From Cyprinodon diabolis (lineage: Eukaryota > Chordata > Actinopteri > Cyprinodontiformes > Cyprinodontidae): a DNA stretch of 64,000 nucleotides. Position 1 is the stretch's first letter. Each line of letters begins with the position of its first letter. Both the position numbers and the translations under genes were made by a program. The stretch is taken from positions 3,514,216 through 3,578,215 of the forward strand of contig CM060069.1 of NCBI GenBank assembly GCA_030533445.1. Reading direction: 5' to 3'. This document shows, in pieces, positions 38,101 through 52,030 of this stretch. The notes under the pieces are model-generated. The model saw only the letters and a program-made list of their open reading frames with translations. It ran no database searches and was not told the DNA's origin.

Positions 38101-41100
38101 TGCAGCTGTTTTTCAACTTGTATCATTCCCTCCCTCCATCTCTGTCCCCGCTGGTGAGTGGGAGCAACGATGTGATCCGACATGTAGACTGATCAGGAAG
38201 GTTGCTGGTTCGATTCCTGGCTGCTCGTTGTCTCTGTCCAGGTGCTGTCCTGTTTGGTTCAGATTGCCTCCGTGCGGAGGTCTCTCTTCAACAACGCAGA
38301 GCGGGCCAAGTTCCTCTCGCACCTAGTTGACGGTGTGAAGAGGATATTGGCCAACCCTCAGGTACGGAGGTCACATGATGTGGTCGGCCGCTGCCGCCCG
38401 GACCGCTCCAGTGCTGTGATGTATTTGTGTGTGACAGTGTTTACCAGATCCCAACAACTACCACGAGTTCTGCCGCCTGCTGGCGAGGCTGAAGAGCAAC
38501 TACCAGCTGGGCGAGCTGGTCAAAGTGGAGAATTACCCGGAGGTGATCCGTCTCATCGCCAACTTCACCGTCACCAGCCTGCAGGTGAACCTTTGAGCTT
38601 CCGCTCTGCCCCGTTTCAGACAGGAAGTCCTGGTTTTTATGGCTCTCTGTGGTTCTGTCTTCCAGCACTGGGAGTTTGCCCCCAACAGCGTCCACTACCT
38701 GCTGAGTCTGTGGCAGCGCCTGGCAGCGTCTGTCCCCTACGTCAAAGCCACCGAGCCCCACCTGCTGGAGACCTACACCCCAGAGGTGACCAAAGCCTAC
38801 ATCACGTCCCGGCTCGAGTCTGTCCACGTCATCCTCAGGTAGGTCCTGCAGAAGCCACCCTGCTGGTGACCGGGCCCAGTAGCCAAATGAAAGGGTCTTC
38901 TCTCCACAGAGACGGCTTGGAGGACCCGCTGGACGATGCCGGACTGGTCCAGCAGCAGTTGGACCAGTTATCCACCATTGGCAGGTGTGAGTATGAGAAG
39001 ACGTGCGCTCTGCTGGTGCAGCTCTTTGACCAGGCGGCGCAGACGTACCAGGAGCTCCTGCAGTCCACCAACTCCAGCGCAGCCGACGTCACGGTCCAGG
39101 AGGGTACGGCTGGCCGACACATCTAAAGCCACGCCTCCCTGTGGCTTAGGCAGAGTCTGAGTCCCTCTCCTCTGGGTGCAGGTCGCCTGACGTGGCTGGT
39201 TTACATCATCGGGGCGGTGATCGGAGGACGGGTGTCGTTTGCAAGTACAGACGAGCAGGACGCCATGGATGGGGAGCTGGTCTGCAGGTGGGATGCGTCG
39301 GATTTAGGGCTGAAACAATTCATCGGAATAATTGATTATTCAAATAATAATTGTCAGCTAATTATAATATATATAATACATATATATAATTTATATATAT
39401 AATTATACCATAATTGTAAAGGAAAAACTATAAACATTTTGCATTTAAAATAAAACAACAACACAAAATGTATTTTCAGTCTGCTCTGTCCAGAACTCCT
39501 CGGGTCGAAAAGTTTCACTTGTTGTAAAATCTTAAGCCCTGAGCTTCTTAAGAGTAAATTCCGCCTGAAATTCCATATTTTAAGCAAGTACAGCTCCCAA
39601 ACTATAAATTGGAAATACAATTTGTTATATTTGTATGACAGAAAGGCATTGAGGAGCATTTTTCAGTGGACCCAATATTTTAAATGTCACAGCTTCTGAT
39701 TAATTGGTGATTAAACAAAGAAAAAAGAAAAAATATTCAGCCTTGCCAACATTTTTCCAAAATAAACTCTGCCAAACACCATTAAAGCCCATTTCAAACT
39801 CTGGATGAACCCTCAACCTTATAGATCAATATCTTGACTATAAGTCAAGTTAATTTGGTCTGAATAAGTTGAAGCATGTTTGTTGCACAAAGGTTTTAGT
39901 GAGCACTGTGTTTGGTGAAAATGTGAATTTGGCACAGTGCCCAAATTGTCCAAATGCATTTTTTCTCTCATCAAAGGGAATCTGGTCCGACAAATATGCT
40001 GATTTCCATTATTGGAGACTTTCTGCATAAGACAAAGCCTTTGCTCCTAAGATTTAGCCATTTTTTTAATGAAATATACCAATAATATCTCCAAACTGGA
40101 TAAAAAATAAAAATAACGGAACAAGCTCATGTAACCCAGGCTGGTGTTCTGTCAGATGAGCATAGCCGGTCAGACCAGCATCCCCAGAGTCAATAACCGT
40201 TTATCCCTTTAATTTTGCGCCTGCATATTGACTATAGGTATGCTGGGATATGCTCATCTGACAGAACACTGGTTAAATCACCTGAAATGGTCGCTCAATG
40301 ACCTCCGACCCCTCCTTGGAAAGGTCTGAGCCTCTAGTTTCCATTAGGGGGCGGTGCTAAACTGAATACCTGCTGTTGCATTACTCCCCCAGAGTTACAT
40401 ATTTTAGGCGGAATTTTAAATCTACTTTTATCTGTTTACACAGCTATAAAACAAAAATATCTGTGAAAAAATAATTTTGAAAGATGTTTTAGAAATTTTA
40501 AAGCCCCATTTAAAAGGCGTGTGGATGAAACACCATGTGACTGTGTTTTTGCTATTTTTATAAATTGATAGACATCAGCTGGTGTTTGTTGGGCGCTGTA
40601 CCGGGCCCGCCAGGCTCAAGGGGTTAAAGATTCTTTGACTACACAATTATTAATCGATTAATTGAAAAAAATGATCATCAGATTAATCGATTGGCAAAAT
40701 AATCGTTAGTTGCCGCCTAGTCTGATTGTTTTAAAGAAGGAACGGATCTGGCTTCCTGTCATTGCTCATGTTTCGTATCGTCTGTCATCTCTTCAACACG
40801 CTCTCTCAGGGTTCTGCAGTTGATGAACCTGACAGACTCGCGGCTCGCTCAGGCGGGCAACGAGAGACTGGAGCTGGCCATGCTCAGCTTCTTCGAGCAG
40901 TTCCGCAAGATCTACATCGGCGACCAGGTGCAGAAATCCTCAAAGGTGAGCGACCCCAGAAAGTCCGCTGTGTGGCGTCTACTGACACCTGCTCTCCCTC
41001 TCTAAGGCACAAACTGCAAATTCTGAACTCTGCAGATAAGTGGTGAACGTAGAGCGTGTTGGTGGTGATTGGTAGTCGTGCCTGTTAAAAAAACAAGCCA

Positions 41101-44100
41101 GTTTGTCTGAATCTAGAGATCCACACTGCAAAAAACATCTAGAAATAAGTAAAAGTGTATTCACCCTTAATTTGACTAGGTAAATAAGATGATCTACCAA
41201 TGGAAGGAGAATTTTTTTTTATCTTAAAATAAGATAATTAGATGATATGCACTTGAAATAAGACAAAAGTTTTTTACGTTAAATCTAAATTGTTTTGTTC
41301 CATTGATAAACTCTTACTTACCTGCTCAATTCAAGAAAATAATGCAGTTATTTGAAGAAAAAATTAGATTTAATTTTTTTTGCAGTGCAGGTTATCTCAG
41401 TAAAACTGAATGAAAGTCAGAAGACTTCAGGCTGAAACACAGATTATTGCTGCATTCACATCGCAAGCAGCAGAAGTTTGGTTGTTTACATCCAAAGTCA
41501 ATGGTTGACGCGCATCACGTTGCAGCAAAAAGTCCTGCAGGGCGTCTGAGCAGCTGAAACAGCGCCTCGCAAGCTTCTGAGCATCTGACGTGCTTCAGAA
41601 TCGCAGCTGCTGGAGTTGGAAAAATTAAACTTTTGCTGCTGGGCGCACCGCATCAACCAATCAGAGAAGCTGATCTGGGAGCTGGCAGGGAGACAGACAC
41701 AGCATTGCTGATGCAGAGCGCTATGATCACTCCTCTGAAACTGTATTTAACTCCTAATTTAAATCAAAATGTCGAAACCTGCCAGCAAAATATGTTGGCT
41801 TTTCTTATGCCAGTGCCTGCAGTTTGGATTGCTTGAAAAACGTCTTCCAGCTGCTGTGAACAGTAGTGGAAAACCCCCAAGGGGCGAGCGGGCCTGAGGC
41901 AGCTGCTGCTGGGGATTCCCAGTGACAGCGCACCGCCGGTATGTGGGGGTCTGAGTGGCTCCCACAGAGAAATAATCTTTGAAGGCAATCTGGATGAACT
42001 GACTGCACAGACCATGTTTTCAGGAGGACTTTCTCACTTAAAATATGTTTAAACTACTTTTTACTCACTGATCACAGCAAATATAGCCGCCATTGTCACA
42101 GGCAAAGAAAGAATAGGTTAGCTCCGCCCAAAACGCATCAGCCCCACTTTTCGACCATGCAGTTAGAGCAGCAGATGCTTCATTAGAGCGTCAGAACTAA
42201 ACTTTTACAGCATCAAAAATGAAGCACTATGCATGTTTTAGCTGCTTCTGCTGCTTACAGTCTGAAAGTAGCATAAGTCAGAATTTTGAGCCTCAGACAA
42301 TGTGACCAATCTCTCCTGCTTCAGCCCACAATGAGAAAATAAAATAGTTTAATGACCAGAAATGTCTCCACGGGATTTCACCAGGCTGCTGTGGCAGGTT
42401 AGGTCTGTCCTGGTTTTTACTGGAACCACTGGAAATTCTTTACAATCTCTCCCTTCTTTCTGTAAACTGAGCAGAACAGAATGTTTTACTGGGAAAGCAT
42501 CTTAAGCACAGTTTATGCTGGACACAGAAATGAGAAGCCTGGGACGTCTACAGTAGCACGCTAAATAAGGAGTTAGAAAACAGTGGTGATACTTATGGGT
42601 TAAAGCACATGATTTCTCTAGAAGAGATCATTTGCCTGTAGGAGTGGTCTTTCATTTTGTTCATGGTCGATCACACTGAGCCTGGTTCTGCTGGAGGTTT
42701 CTTCCTGTTAAAGGGGAGTTTTCCTCTCCACTGTCGCTACAAGCAAGCTTAGTGTGAGGAATTGCTGGAATGAATGAGTGAATGAGTCGATGCAATCAAC
42801 TGGTAGAACACATTTAATCAATTTGAATGGATGATCTGGTTCAACTGTAAAGTGCCTTGAGATGACATGTTTTTAATTGGCGCTATAGAAATAAACTGAA
42901 TTGAATTCATATCTATGTAGTTTAAAATAGGACCGCGGTAAGAAATTCTGTCCCGCCGCTGTACGGCCATTTGGACCTTGCAGATGCATGCAGCCTAAGC
43001 CAAGCTTTAAACTTACCCTTGTTCCTGACGGAGCCAAGCAGACCTCCAGAACCTTCTCCTTAGGAAGGAAGATCTGAGCCAAACTGATCCGAGTTTCTCT
43101 GGTATCTTTTCCAGCTTTATCGAAGATTATCAGAAGTTCTGGGGTTAAACGACGAGACGATGGTCCTCAGTGTCTTTATAGGGAAGATGTAAGCACCCTC
43201 CTCACTGCTTCCACGTTTCTGAGGATCAGTTTAGATCACTTTGACTCTAAAATATTTCTTTCTTTCTTTCTTCCAGAATCACCAACTTGAAGTACTGGGG
43301 TCAGTGTGAACCAATCACCTCCAAAACACTCCAGCTGCTCAATGACCTCTCCTTAGGATATCCTTTCTGACTGGAAATGTGTGTTTGCTAAAGAGTTAGT
43401 CTTTTTATGCTATTTTTTTTTTATTGCCCCAGTGTGATCCATGGTGGGAAGTGTGTGTTTGCTAATGAGTTAGCCTTTTTATGCTAACTTTTATGATGGC
43501 TCCAGTGTGGTCCACGGTGGGAAGTGTGTGTTTGCTAGCAAGTTGGCCTTTTTATGCTAACTCTTATGATTGCTCCAGTGTGGTCCATGGTGGGAAGTGT
43601 GTGTTTGCTAACGAGTTAGCCTTTTTATGCTAACTCTTACGATTGCTCCAGTGTGGTCCATGGTGGGAAGTGTGTGTTTGCTAACGAGTTAGCCTTTTTA
43701 TGCTAACTCTTATGATTGCTCCAGTGTGGTCCATGGTGGGAAGTGTGTGTTTGCTAGCAAGTTGGCCTTTTTATGCTAACTCTTATGATTGCTCCAGTGT
43801 GGTCCATGGTGGGAAGTGTGTGTTTGCTAACGAGTTAGCCTTTTTATGCTAACTCTTATGATTGCTCTAGTGTGGTCCATGGTGGGAAGTGTGTGTTTGC
43901 TAACGAGTTAGCCTTTCTATGCTAACTCTTAATGATTGCTCCAGTGTGGTCCATGGTGGGAAGTGTGTGTTTGCTAACGAGTTAGCCTTTTTATGCTAAC
44001 TCTTATGATTGCTCCAGTGTGGTCCATGGTGGGAAGTGTGTGTTTGCTAACGAGTTAGCCTTTTTAGGCTAACTCTTATGATTGCTCCAGTGTGGTCCAT

Positions 44101-45638
44101 GGTGGGAAGTGTGTGTTTGCTAGCAAGTTGGCCTTTTTATGCTAACTCTTATGATTGCTCCAGTGTGGTCCATGGTGGGAAGTGTGTGTTTGCTAACGAG
44201 TTAGCCTTTTTAGGCTAACTTTCAATATTGCTCCAGTGTGGTCCATGGTGGGAAGTGTGTGTTTGCTAACAAGTTAGCCTTTTTATGCTAACTTTTATGA
44301 TTGCTCCAGTGTGGTTCATGGTGGGAAGTGTGTTAGCTCCTTGACCTGGTCTTTGTGCACATATAGCAGTGTGAGGAAGCTGGTGAAGCTCAGCGCGGTT
44401 CAGTTCATGCTGAACAACCACACGGTGAGTCCTGCAGGATGAAGCCTCACAGTCCAACCCAGTTATTCAAGGCTGTGCCACATGATGAGGATGATGATGG
44501 TTTGTTTCGACAGAGCGAGCATTTCTCTTTCCTGGGGGTGAACAACCAGTCCAACCTGAGCGATATGAGGTGTCGGACCACCTTCTACACGGCGCTGGGC
44601 CGCCTGCTCATGGTTGACCTTGGTAAGTGAACAGATATTCCTGTGTGTCACCGGTGTGCCTGCTGGGAGGTTAATAAAGGTGATTTTGGGTGTGTGTGTG
44701 AGCAGGAGAAGATGAGGACCAATTTGAACAGTTCATGCTGCCTCTGACAGCGGCGTTTGAAGCTGTGGCTCAGATGCTGAGTACCAACACATTCAACGAG
44801 CAGGAAGCCAAGGTGACTGAGACTCTACAGCTCGTCTGTCAGCTTCGGTCCTCCAGAGCGCTGATTGGCTCGTCTCTGCTCTTTAACTGATCTCAGTCTG
44901 TTTCCTGTAGAGGACTTTGGTTGGCTTGGTCCGAGACCTCAGAGGCATCGCGTTCGCCTTCAATGCAAAGACAAGTTTCATGATGCTGTTCGACTGGATG
45001 TATCCTTAAAGCCAAGTGGCACCGACCCAATAACCTGTCTGATAAATTGGAATTTTATCCCTGTTTGGTAAGAAGACGTGTCCTTAACCAGATCACCAGA
45101 TATCCGGCATACATGCCCATCCTGCAGCGGGCCATCGAGCTGTGGTACCATGACCCGGCCTGTACCACACCGGTCCTCAAACTCATGGCAGAGCTGGTTC
45201 ACAACAGGTAAACACTGAGATGCTGGGACATTAGAACCTCAGGTTCTGGATTCCAATCCTTCAATGTTTGAATCAAACTGCATCTGCGCAGTCAAACTAG
45301 CAACCCTATGAGCAGCATGAATTTATGCCACACATACATTTGTGATGACAGATGGCTTAGATGACATGAAGAGACTTTGAAAATGTTTTTTGCTGCTACA
45401 TTTCGTGTGGTGATGCGCTGTGCGCGCCCATCTAGAGTTAGCCAGGATATGAGGGACATGTGGAAAAGCCTGGAAATATAAAAGCTGCAGACGGCCTGGC
45501 ATCAGGCCTGTAGGGTCCGCCATCCTGTCAGCGGAGACAATAAACCAAAGATTGATGTTTTTTGAAAGAACTTGGCAAATGTTTATTAACATAAATAGAA
45601 ATTCAAGTATGCAGCAAAAAATGTTTAAACATCTCTCA

Positions 45639-45685
<47 letters not shown>

Positions 45686-48600
45686 TAAGAGTATAAAAAA
45701 TCATAATTTACATTTTTAAGTTTTAAAATTAAATAATTTAATAAAAAGCTTTAAAGTAAAAGTCAAGTCAGCAAGGAAATATCAGTGGGTCACTATTTAT
45801 AGCTAAAACTAATGCGTTCACTGCCTCCAGTAAAGCACATTCACATGAAAATTACTCTGAATTAAAAACACTGATCATTTATTGAACAGGATGGAATAAT
45901 TTCATATTTAAAGGACTTTCAGAAGTTTAAATTCTGAATATGAGCGGACTTTTCCCTTACCAATGATTTCCGTTCTGATGACTTCCAGCATGGATTGGCC
46001 ACAGCAGCTGTTCTTGTCGTCCATGAAGTCCAGCAGATGGTGCTGTTGTACCATCAGCAATAATTCTGCAGGCCAGTGTTTCCAAACCTTTTTTGACTCA
46101 TGTTCTCCTTTGGGCATGGAGTCCCCCTCTCAGTCAAAAGTATTAATGTCCAAAAATGGAACTTGCAATAACTGATTATAAATAAAAACTTAACCCTTTT
46201 AACTTGAGAATAACTTTGGCATGTTATTCTTTGCAACTCATATAAAAAACATCATAAATGGGTTGCATGGAAGTTATTGAGGAATTAAAATACAAAATAA
46301 AGTCATATTATAAAGCTGTATTTTATAAAACTGGAGCTCCTCTGAGTAACTCCCTTATAATCACATTTAACTGGATTAATTGGGAACAAAAAATTATAGA
46401 CTGACTTAACTAGTTTTAGTTTGTTGTCATCCTGAGCTGCTTTGATGAGCTCTGATAGCTCTGTGTGGGAAACTGCTGATCCCAGGCTGTTCTCTACATC
46501 CAGTCTGTTCCTCTGATTGGTGGAGCATTGCTTGAATTTCAACCATTCTGGTTCCGATACCAATTCTTTTAGGAATTCGGTTCATAAACACTTTATTAAT
46601 CCCAAAGGGAAATAAAATGTCGCAGTAACTCAAAGGTTCTTTTTAAACAGTTTTTACTGTAGGTGTTGATAGCTTTACGCAGGAAGGATCTTCTAATCCA
46701 GCACCGCAGCGTGACGTCACAAACCAGTAGGTGGCAGTAGTGTTCTTGGACAAACATGGATGCCTCCAGTAAAGCACATTCACATTAAAAATTCCTCTGA
46801 ATTAAAAACACTTATTTATTGAACAGTATGCAATAATTTCATATTTAAAGTACTTTCAGGAGTTTGAATTCTGAATATGAGCGGACTTTTCCTTTAATAC
46901 CGCGATCAGACATCTTTTTATGCAGACTGGGCGCCTCCGGCAGCATCGCTGCCCCCCTCAGGACACTGTGCATCGTGTCATAGGCATTACTCTCTCGTGC
47001 GTTATGCAGAAGTTTGGCTGTTGTTGAACAGAATTTCTGGACTCGCTATGAATACTCTATGTATACACCCAAAATTAAAAAAAAAATAGAAAGTTCAGTG
47101 TATGCCAGCGTTTTAGAAGATTCTGGGACGTCAGGCAAGGTGTGACTAAATCTGCGAGGTGTGACACAGCCCTTTAAGATTTTGCTGCTTAAAAGACTAA
47201 AATCAAAATAAATGAAATGATTAGAAACTATTTTATTGATCCGATTTGCAAATGGAGGCATCACTGGTGTGAAACCATGGCCCAGCAGCACCAGCTGGTC
47301 TCTGTAGGCATCAAACTTAATTATCCTCTTGAAGCGTGGTCCTAGAGACTCAAACATCCGAGGTTTGGGTTTAACCTCAAGGTTTCCGATTCCTCTCCAT
47401 CTGTCTCTGCAGATCTCAGAGGCTCCAGTTTGATGTGTCGTCTCCCAATGGAATCCTGTTGTTCAGAGAAACCAGCAAGATGATTACCACATATGGTACT
47501 GGGACTAGACCCTCACAGGTCCAGCGTTTGCTCTGAACCGGAGTGACCTCGGCTCGTCTGTTTTAATTCCCAGGGAACCGGATCCTGACTCTGGGAGAGG
47601 TCCCCAAGGACCAGGTGTACGGCGTGAAGCTGAAGGGCGTCAGCGTGTGCTTCGCCATGCTGAAGGCGGTGCTCAGTGGAAACTATGTCAACTTCGGGGT
47701 CTTTCGTCTCTATGGCGACGACGCTCTGGACAACGCCTTGCAGACATTCATCAAACTGCTGCTCTCAATCCCTCACAGTGACTTACTGGTAGGTCCACGC
47801 TCTCCCAGCCTCACAGTGTCACATGGTTCCTAAAAGTTCTGGAAAAATCCAATTCAGAAGGTTTGCGTTCTGGAAAAAAGTTTTTTGAAATCTCTTCCCA
47901 GTCTCCTCCCTTCCGTGTGTCCTTTCATCCTCCTTTCCTTCTTAAGATCTTCCTCCTTCCTTTCCTATTTTGTCTTTCCCTCATCTTGTGTCCCAGCCTC
48001 CATCATTTCCTCCCTCATTCCTTGTAGTTCCCAGGTGCTTAAAGTATGGAAGTAAATCTGTGTCGCTTGGATTTATATTAAGAATTTCACTGAAATTTAA
48101 AAGTTGTATGTTGGTACTTACTGTTTCAGTGTTAAAATATATTCACAATACATTTTTGAACTAAAAAAAAAATCGTCATCATTTCCACACAGTTGAACTT
48201 TCATTTATTTTCTCTTCAAGCTATAAATTCACATTACTATTTCAAAGTGATTACATTTTCAATATTTATTTTTCTGTTTAATTTTCTTTTTATTTTTTCA
48301 AAAATCAAACCCAATATTTTCAGCCTCCTGAGACTCAACTGGCTCTATTTCAATGTCTTAAATTCGGCATCTCAATTCAGGGTAAAAAGGGAAGGGTTAC
48401 TTCAGGTCACAGACATTAGCAATGGATTGTGGCGTCCAACACCCCGCCAATCCCGTTACATTTTCTTAGTCACATGATGTGACGCCTGTGGCGCTCAAAC
48501 CAGCATCATGGAGCCAGTCATGCAAGCTAACGCTAACTCAACGGTGAGTTTATTACTTTTATTCTGTTGATGAGTTAGCGTTAGCTTGCATGACCGGCTG

Positions 48601-51600
48601 CGTCGTGCTGGTTTTCCTTCCGTATGAGCACCACAAGCAGTGGTGTAAATAATAATCGTTTTGTATCGATGCATCGATCCAACAGCCGACGATCCGATGC
48701 ATCGATACGTCCGCAAGAGAATCGATTCATGTTTTGTTTTTTTTTTCTCCGTTCTATTTTTATCCATTTGCTCATGGGCGTAATTCTCCCTCCCGTGCTG
48801 CGGTGGCGCTAAACCTATGTTGCCCTCCTACCTCGCTTCCTGGTTATATTCTTACAGCAGTGTGTTGCAGTGAGCTTGATGCAGACATTTTAAAATTATT
48901 CTCAATATTGAAGCGTGGTCTGTGCTACACGCTGTGGGTCTAGATACGGCCGAGGCGGCGAGGAAGTGGGGGCGAGTTTAGTCCGACGACGGAGGGACAT
49001 GAGGGCCAAAAAGAGTGGAGATCCAGGTGGAAAAAGAGTCCCAGCGTTCTCACGCAACTCGCTCTTCTAGCGGGTCAAACTTCACAAGTTGTTTTCCGCA
49101 ATTTCGGTCATAAAAACAAAACAAGCCGGCCTCCTGTCTGCGGCACTGTTTACGGTCAGCTACAATTTGAGAGAGGAGCAGCGGAGCGTCTGTGGAGGGG
49201 GCGGGGACGTCTGGAGCCGAGGTATTGCATTGCACTCATTGCACTGATTTTTGCAGTATTTTTTGATGCAACTTTTCTACTTCTGTTATTTGCTGTTGTT
49301 TCTAAAAATAAAATGCATAACGATATTACAGCTTTCATTGATTTATTTCAAACTTGAAACTTTGTTTAGCCTGTAAGGTGTTAAAAGAAAATGTAAAAAA
49401 AATTAACCGATTAATCGAATCGTGGTGTATTCTTGAGTATCGAAAATAATCGAATCATTGGGTCAGGAAATCGATACTGAATCCAATCGCCATGATGGAT
49501 GTGATTTACACCCCTAGCCACAAGTGTCACGTCACGTGACTAAGAACCGTAACGGGTTTGGCTGGGTGTTGGACGCCACAATCCATTGCTAAGTCTGTGA
49601 CCTGAAGTAACCCTTCCCTTTCTACTCTGAATTTAGACGCCGAATTTAAGACAGAGGAATAGAGCCAGTTGGATCTCAGGAGGCTGAAAATATTGGGTTT
49701 GAATTTTGAAAGGTTGAATTTTTTTATATGCAGATTTTTTTAACACTGAAAAAGTATTTGAAATGTAATCACTTTGAAATACTAATGTGAATTTATAACT
49801 TGAAGAGAAAATAAATGACATTTCAACTGTGTAGAAATAATGACAATGAATTTTTTTAGGTCAAAAATGTGTTCTGAATATATTTTAACACTGAAACAGT
49901 AAGTACAAACATACAACATTTAAATTTCAGTGGCATTTTTAATTCAAATCCCAGCCACACAAACTTACTTCCATATTAAAGTAGAAGCGTCAATTCTGAA
50001 CGTTTTATGGAACGAAGTTTCTGTTGAGAGGCAGGAAATAAAAGCTGCTGCTCCCTCCTCCTGCAGGACTACCCAAAGCTCAGCCAGTCCTTTTACTCTC
50101 TGCTGGAGGTGCTGACTCAGGATCACATGAACTTCATCTCCAGTTTAGAGCCGCATGTGGTCATGTACATTCTGTCATCGATATCGGAAGGCCTGACGGC
50201 GCTCGGTAAGCTGCGTCCCTGTGGGTTTGGGGCTTAGTGTGTTTTGGCTGTTTTAATTGATGCGTGTTTGTGTGCGTCAGATACGATGGTGTGCACTGGC
50301 TGCTGCTCCAGTTTGGACCACATAGTCACCTACCTGTTCAAGCAGCTGTCCCGCTCCACCAAGAAGAGGCCCACTCCCATGGCAACAGATGACCGCTTCC
50401 TGCACATCATGCAGCAGCACCCGGAGATGATCCAGCAGGTGTGACCAGCGGCTGCCGTCAGTTCTTCCTCAAACGTGCTGCCTTGGCTAAAAAGCTGCTG
50501 TCTCTCTGTCCGTTCTGCAGATGCTCTCCACTGTACTGAACATTATCATCTTTGAGGACTGCAGGAATCAGTGGTCCATGTCCCGGCCGCTGCTCGGCCT
50601 CATTCTGCTAAACGAGAAGGTACACCCCCACCCCCACCCCCCAGGTCCTACCGGACTGAGGCGTATGTCTAATGTTTAATGGCTTTCCTGCAGTATTTTG
50701 CTGACCTGAGAAACAGCATCGTGAGCAGCCAGCCTCCTGAGAAGCAGCAGGCCATGCACTTATGTTTCGAGAACCTGATGGAGGGGATAGAGAGAAACCT
50801 TCTAACCAAGAATCGAGACAGGTGGGTGCTGTTGCCTGTGTTAGTTTATTAAGCCCCAGTAATACCTGGCTGTGGTGTGAAGCTTTTTCTCTTCAAAATG
50901 TCAGAAATAGTGTTGAGTTCCAGGTTTTATCCAGCAGCCCAACAAAGACTGGTTTTAGTTTAGAAAACATGCAAATAGAAACGGATGAACGGGTCCACCC
51001 CTCTGGAATGGGGGTTGTTTAGCTTCTTTGTTAGCCTGCAATGCCCCATACCTGTCTATGTCTCTGAAAGTGGGGTCGTTAAAGGGAACTGTTGGCTGAA
51101 TAGACGAGGTCTTCTGTTCTCCTGTAAAGGTTTTGGGGTTGTGATGATAGCTTTCAAAAACCTACAATGCAGCAATAGAGTTGATTCCCTTCCGCTGAGA
51201 TCTGAGTCCCCCCCCCTCTATTGAAGGTTGGTTTTTCATTCTTAACATGCTGGTGAAGATTCTCAGTCATTGAGGTCATTGTTATTCCAAAAAAAGCAAA
51301 TTAAAAACGATCAACTGGACTTTTAACATATATGGCTTCCTTCACGACCCTGATGCGTGTTGGGCGGAGCTACTCTATCCTTTCTCTGCCTGTAACAATG
51401 GCAGCTATATATACTGTTCATCCAGAATAAGTTGGAGCCGCTCACACCTGTTGTAGGGGGATGCGCTGTCACTGGGAATCCCCTTCAGCAGCAGTCTCTT
51501 GACTGGTTACCTTTTTTTTTTCCACCACAGCGCCTCAAAGGCATTTTTCATGTATGTAATCCAACCTGCAGGCACCAGGATAATAAAATCAAACATATTT

Positions 51601-51998
51601 TGCTGGCAGGTTTCGACATTTCAAGTTAATTTAGGCGTTAATAAACACTTTCAGAGGAGCGATCACAGCGCTCTGCATCAGCAGTGCTGTGTCTCTCTCC
51701 CTTTCTGATTGGTTGATGCGGCGCGTCGAGCAGCAAAAGTTAAATTTTTCCATCTCGAGCAGCAGCGTGTTTGCGACGTGGTGCGCGCGTCAGATGCTTA
51801 AACGCTCCCGACGCGCTGCGCCTGCTGCTCAAAACGCGCTGCGGGACCTTTTGCGGCGCCTTTACGCGCGTCAACCATTGAATTTACATGTAAACTCGCT
51901 GCTTCTGCTGCGTCCGATGTGAACGCAGCATTATAGAGGCCAGAGCCTAATATGACTAACCCCCATTTTTAATGTCCCCTTTAAAGGTATAATGTAAA

Positions 51999-52030
<32 letters not shown>

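Larger units (their letters stand above)
45208..47412. other. xpo7 intron 21 contents
   Basis: 45341-45592 ends in a TATAAAAG...AATAAA arrangement that could be a solo-LTR remnant (no duplication seen). A (TA)n tract follows at about 45643-45680, then two Kolobok-like pieces. The minus-strand frames 46303-46563 and 47046-47357 show no domain I recognise. Confidence 0.4.

Noticed and set aside
38242..39126. 294-residue open frame that looks like a single-exon gene
   Set aside because: It begins as xpo7 exon 9 and then reads through short GC-rich introns and out-of-frame exons. The spliced exons explain the sequence.
44361..44366. ATATAG as a conventional AG acceptor for exon 17
   Set aside because: No matching GT donor keeps the frame. 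The AC six bases earlier with its U12 branch site and the ATATCCTTT donor give the conserved protein.
45341..45592. Possible solo LTR (TATAAAAG and AATAAA in order)
   Set aside because: No terminal TG...CA pair or target duplication could be found; kept only as a remark in the intron 21 entry.
47046..47357. 103-residue minus-strand frame in intron 21
   Set aside because: No recognisable domain, antisense within an intron, and no promoter or splice signals. Left as chance.
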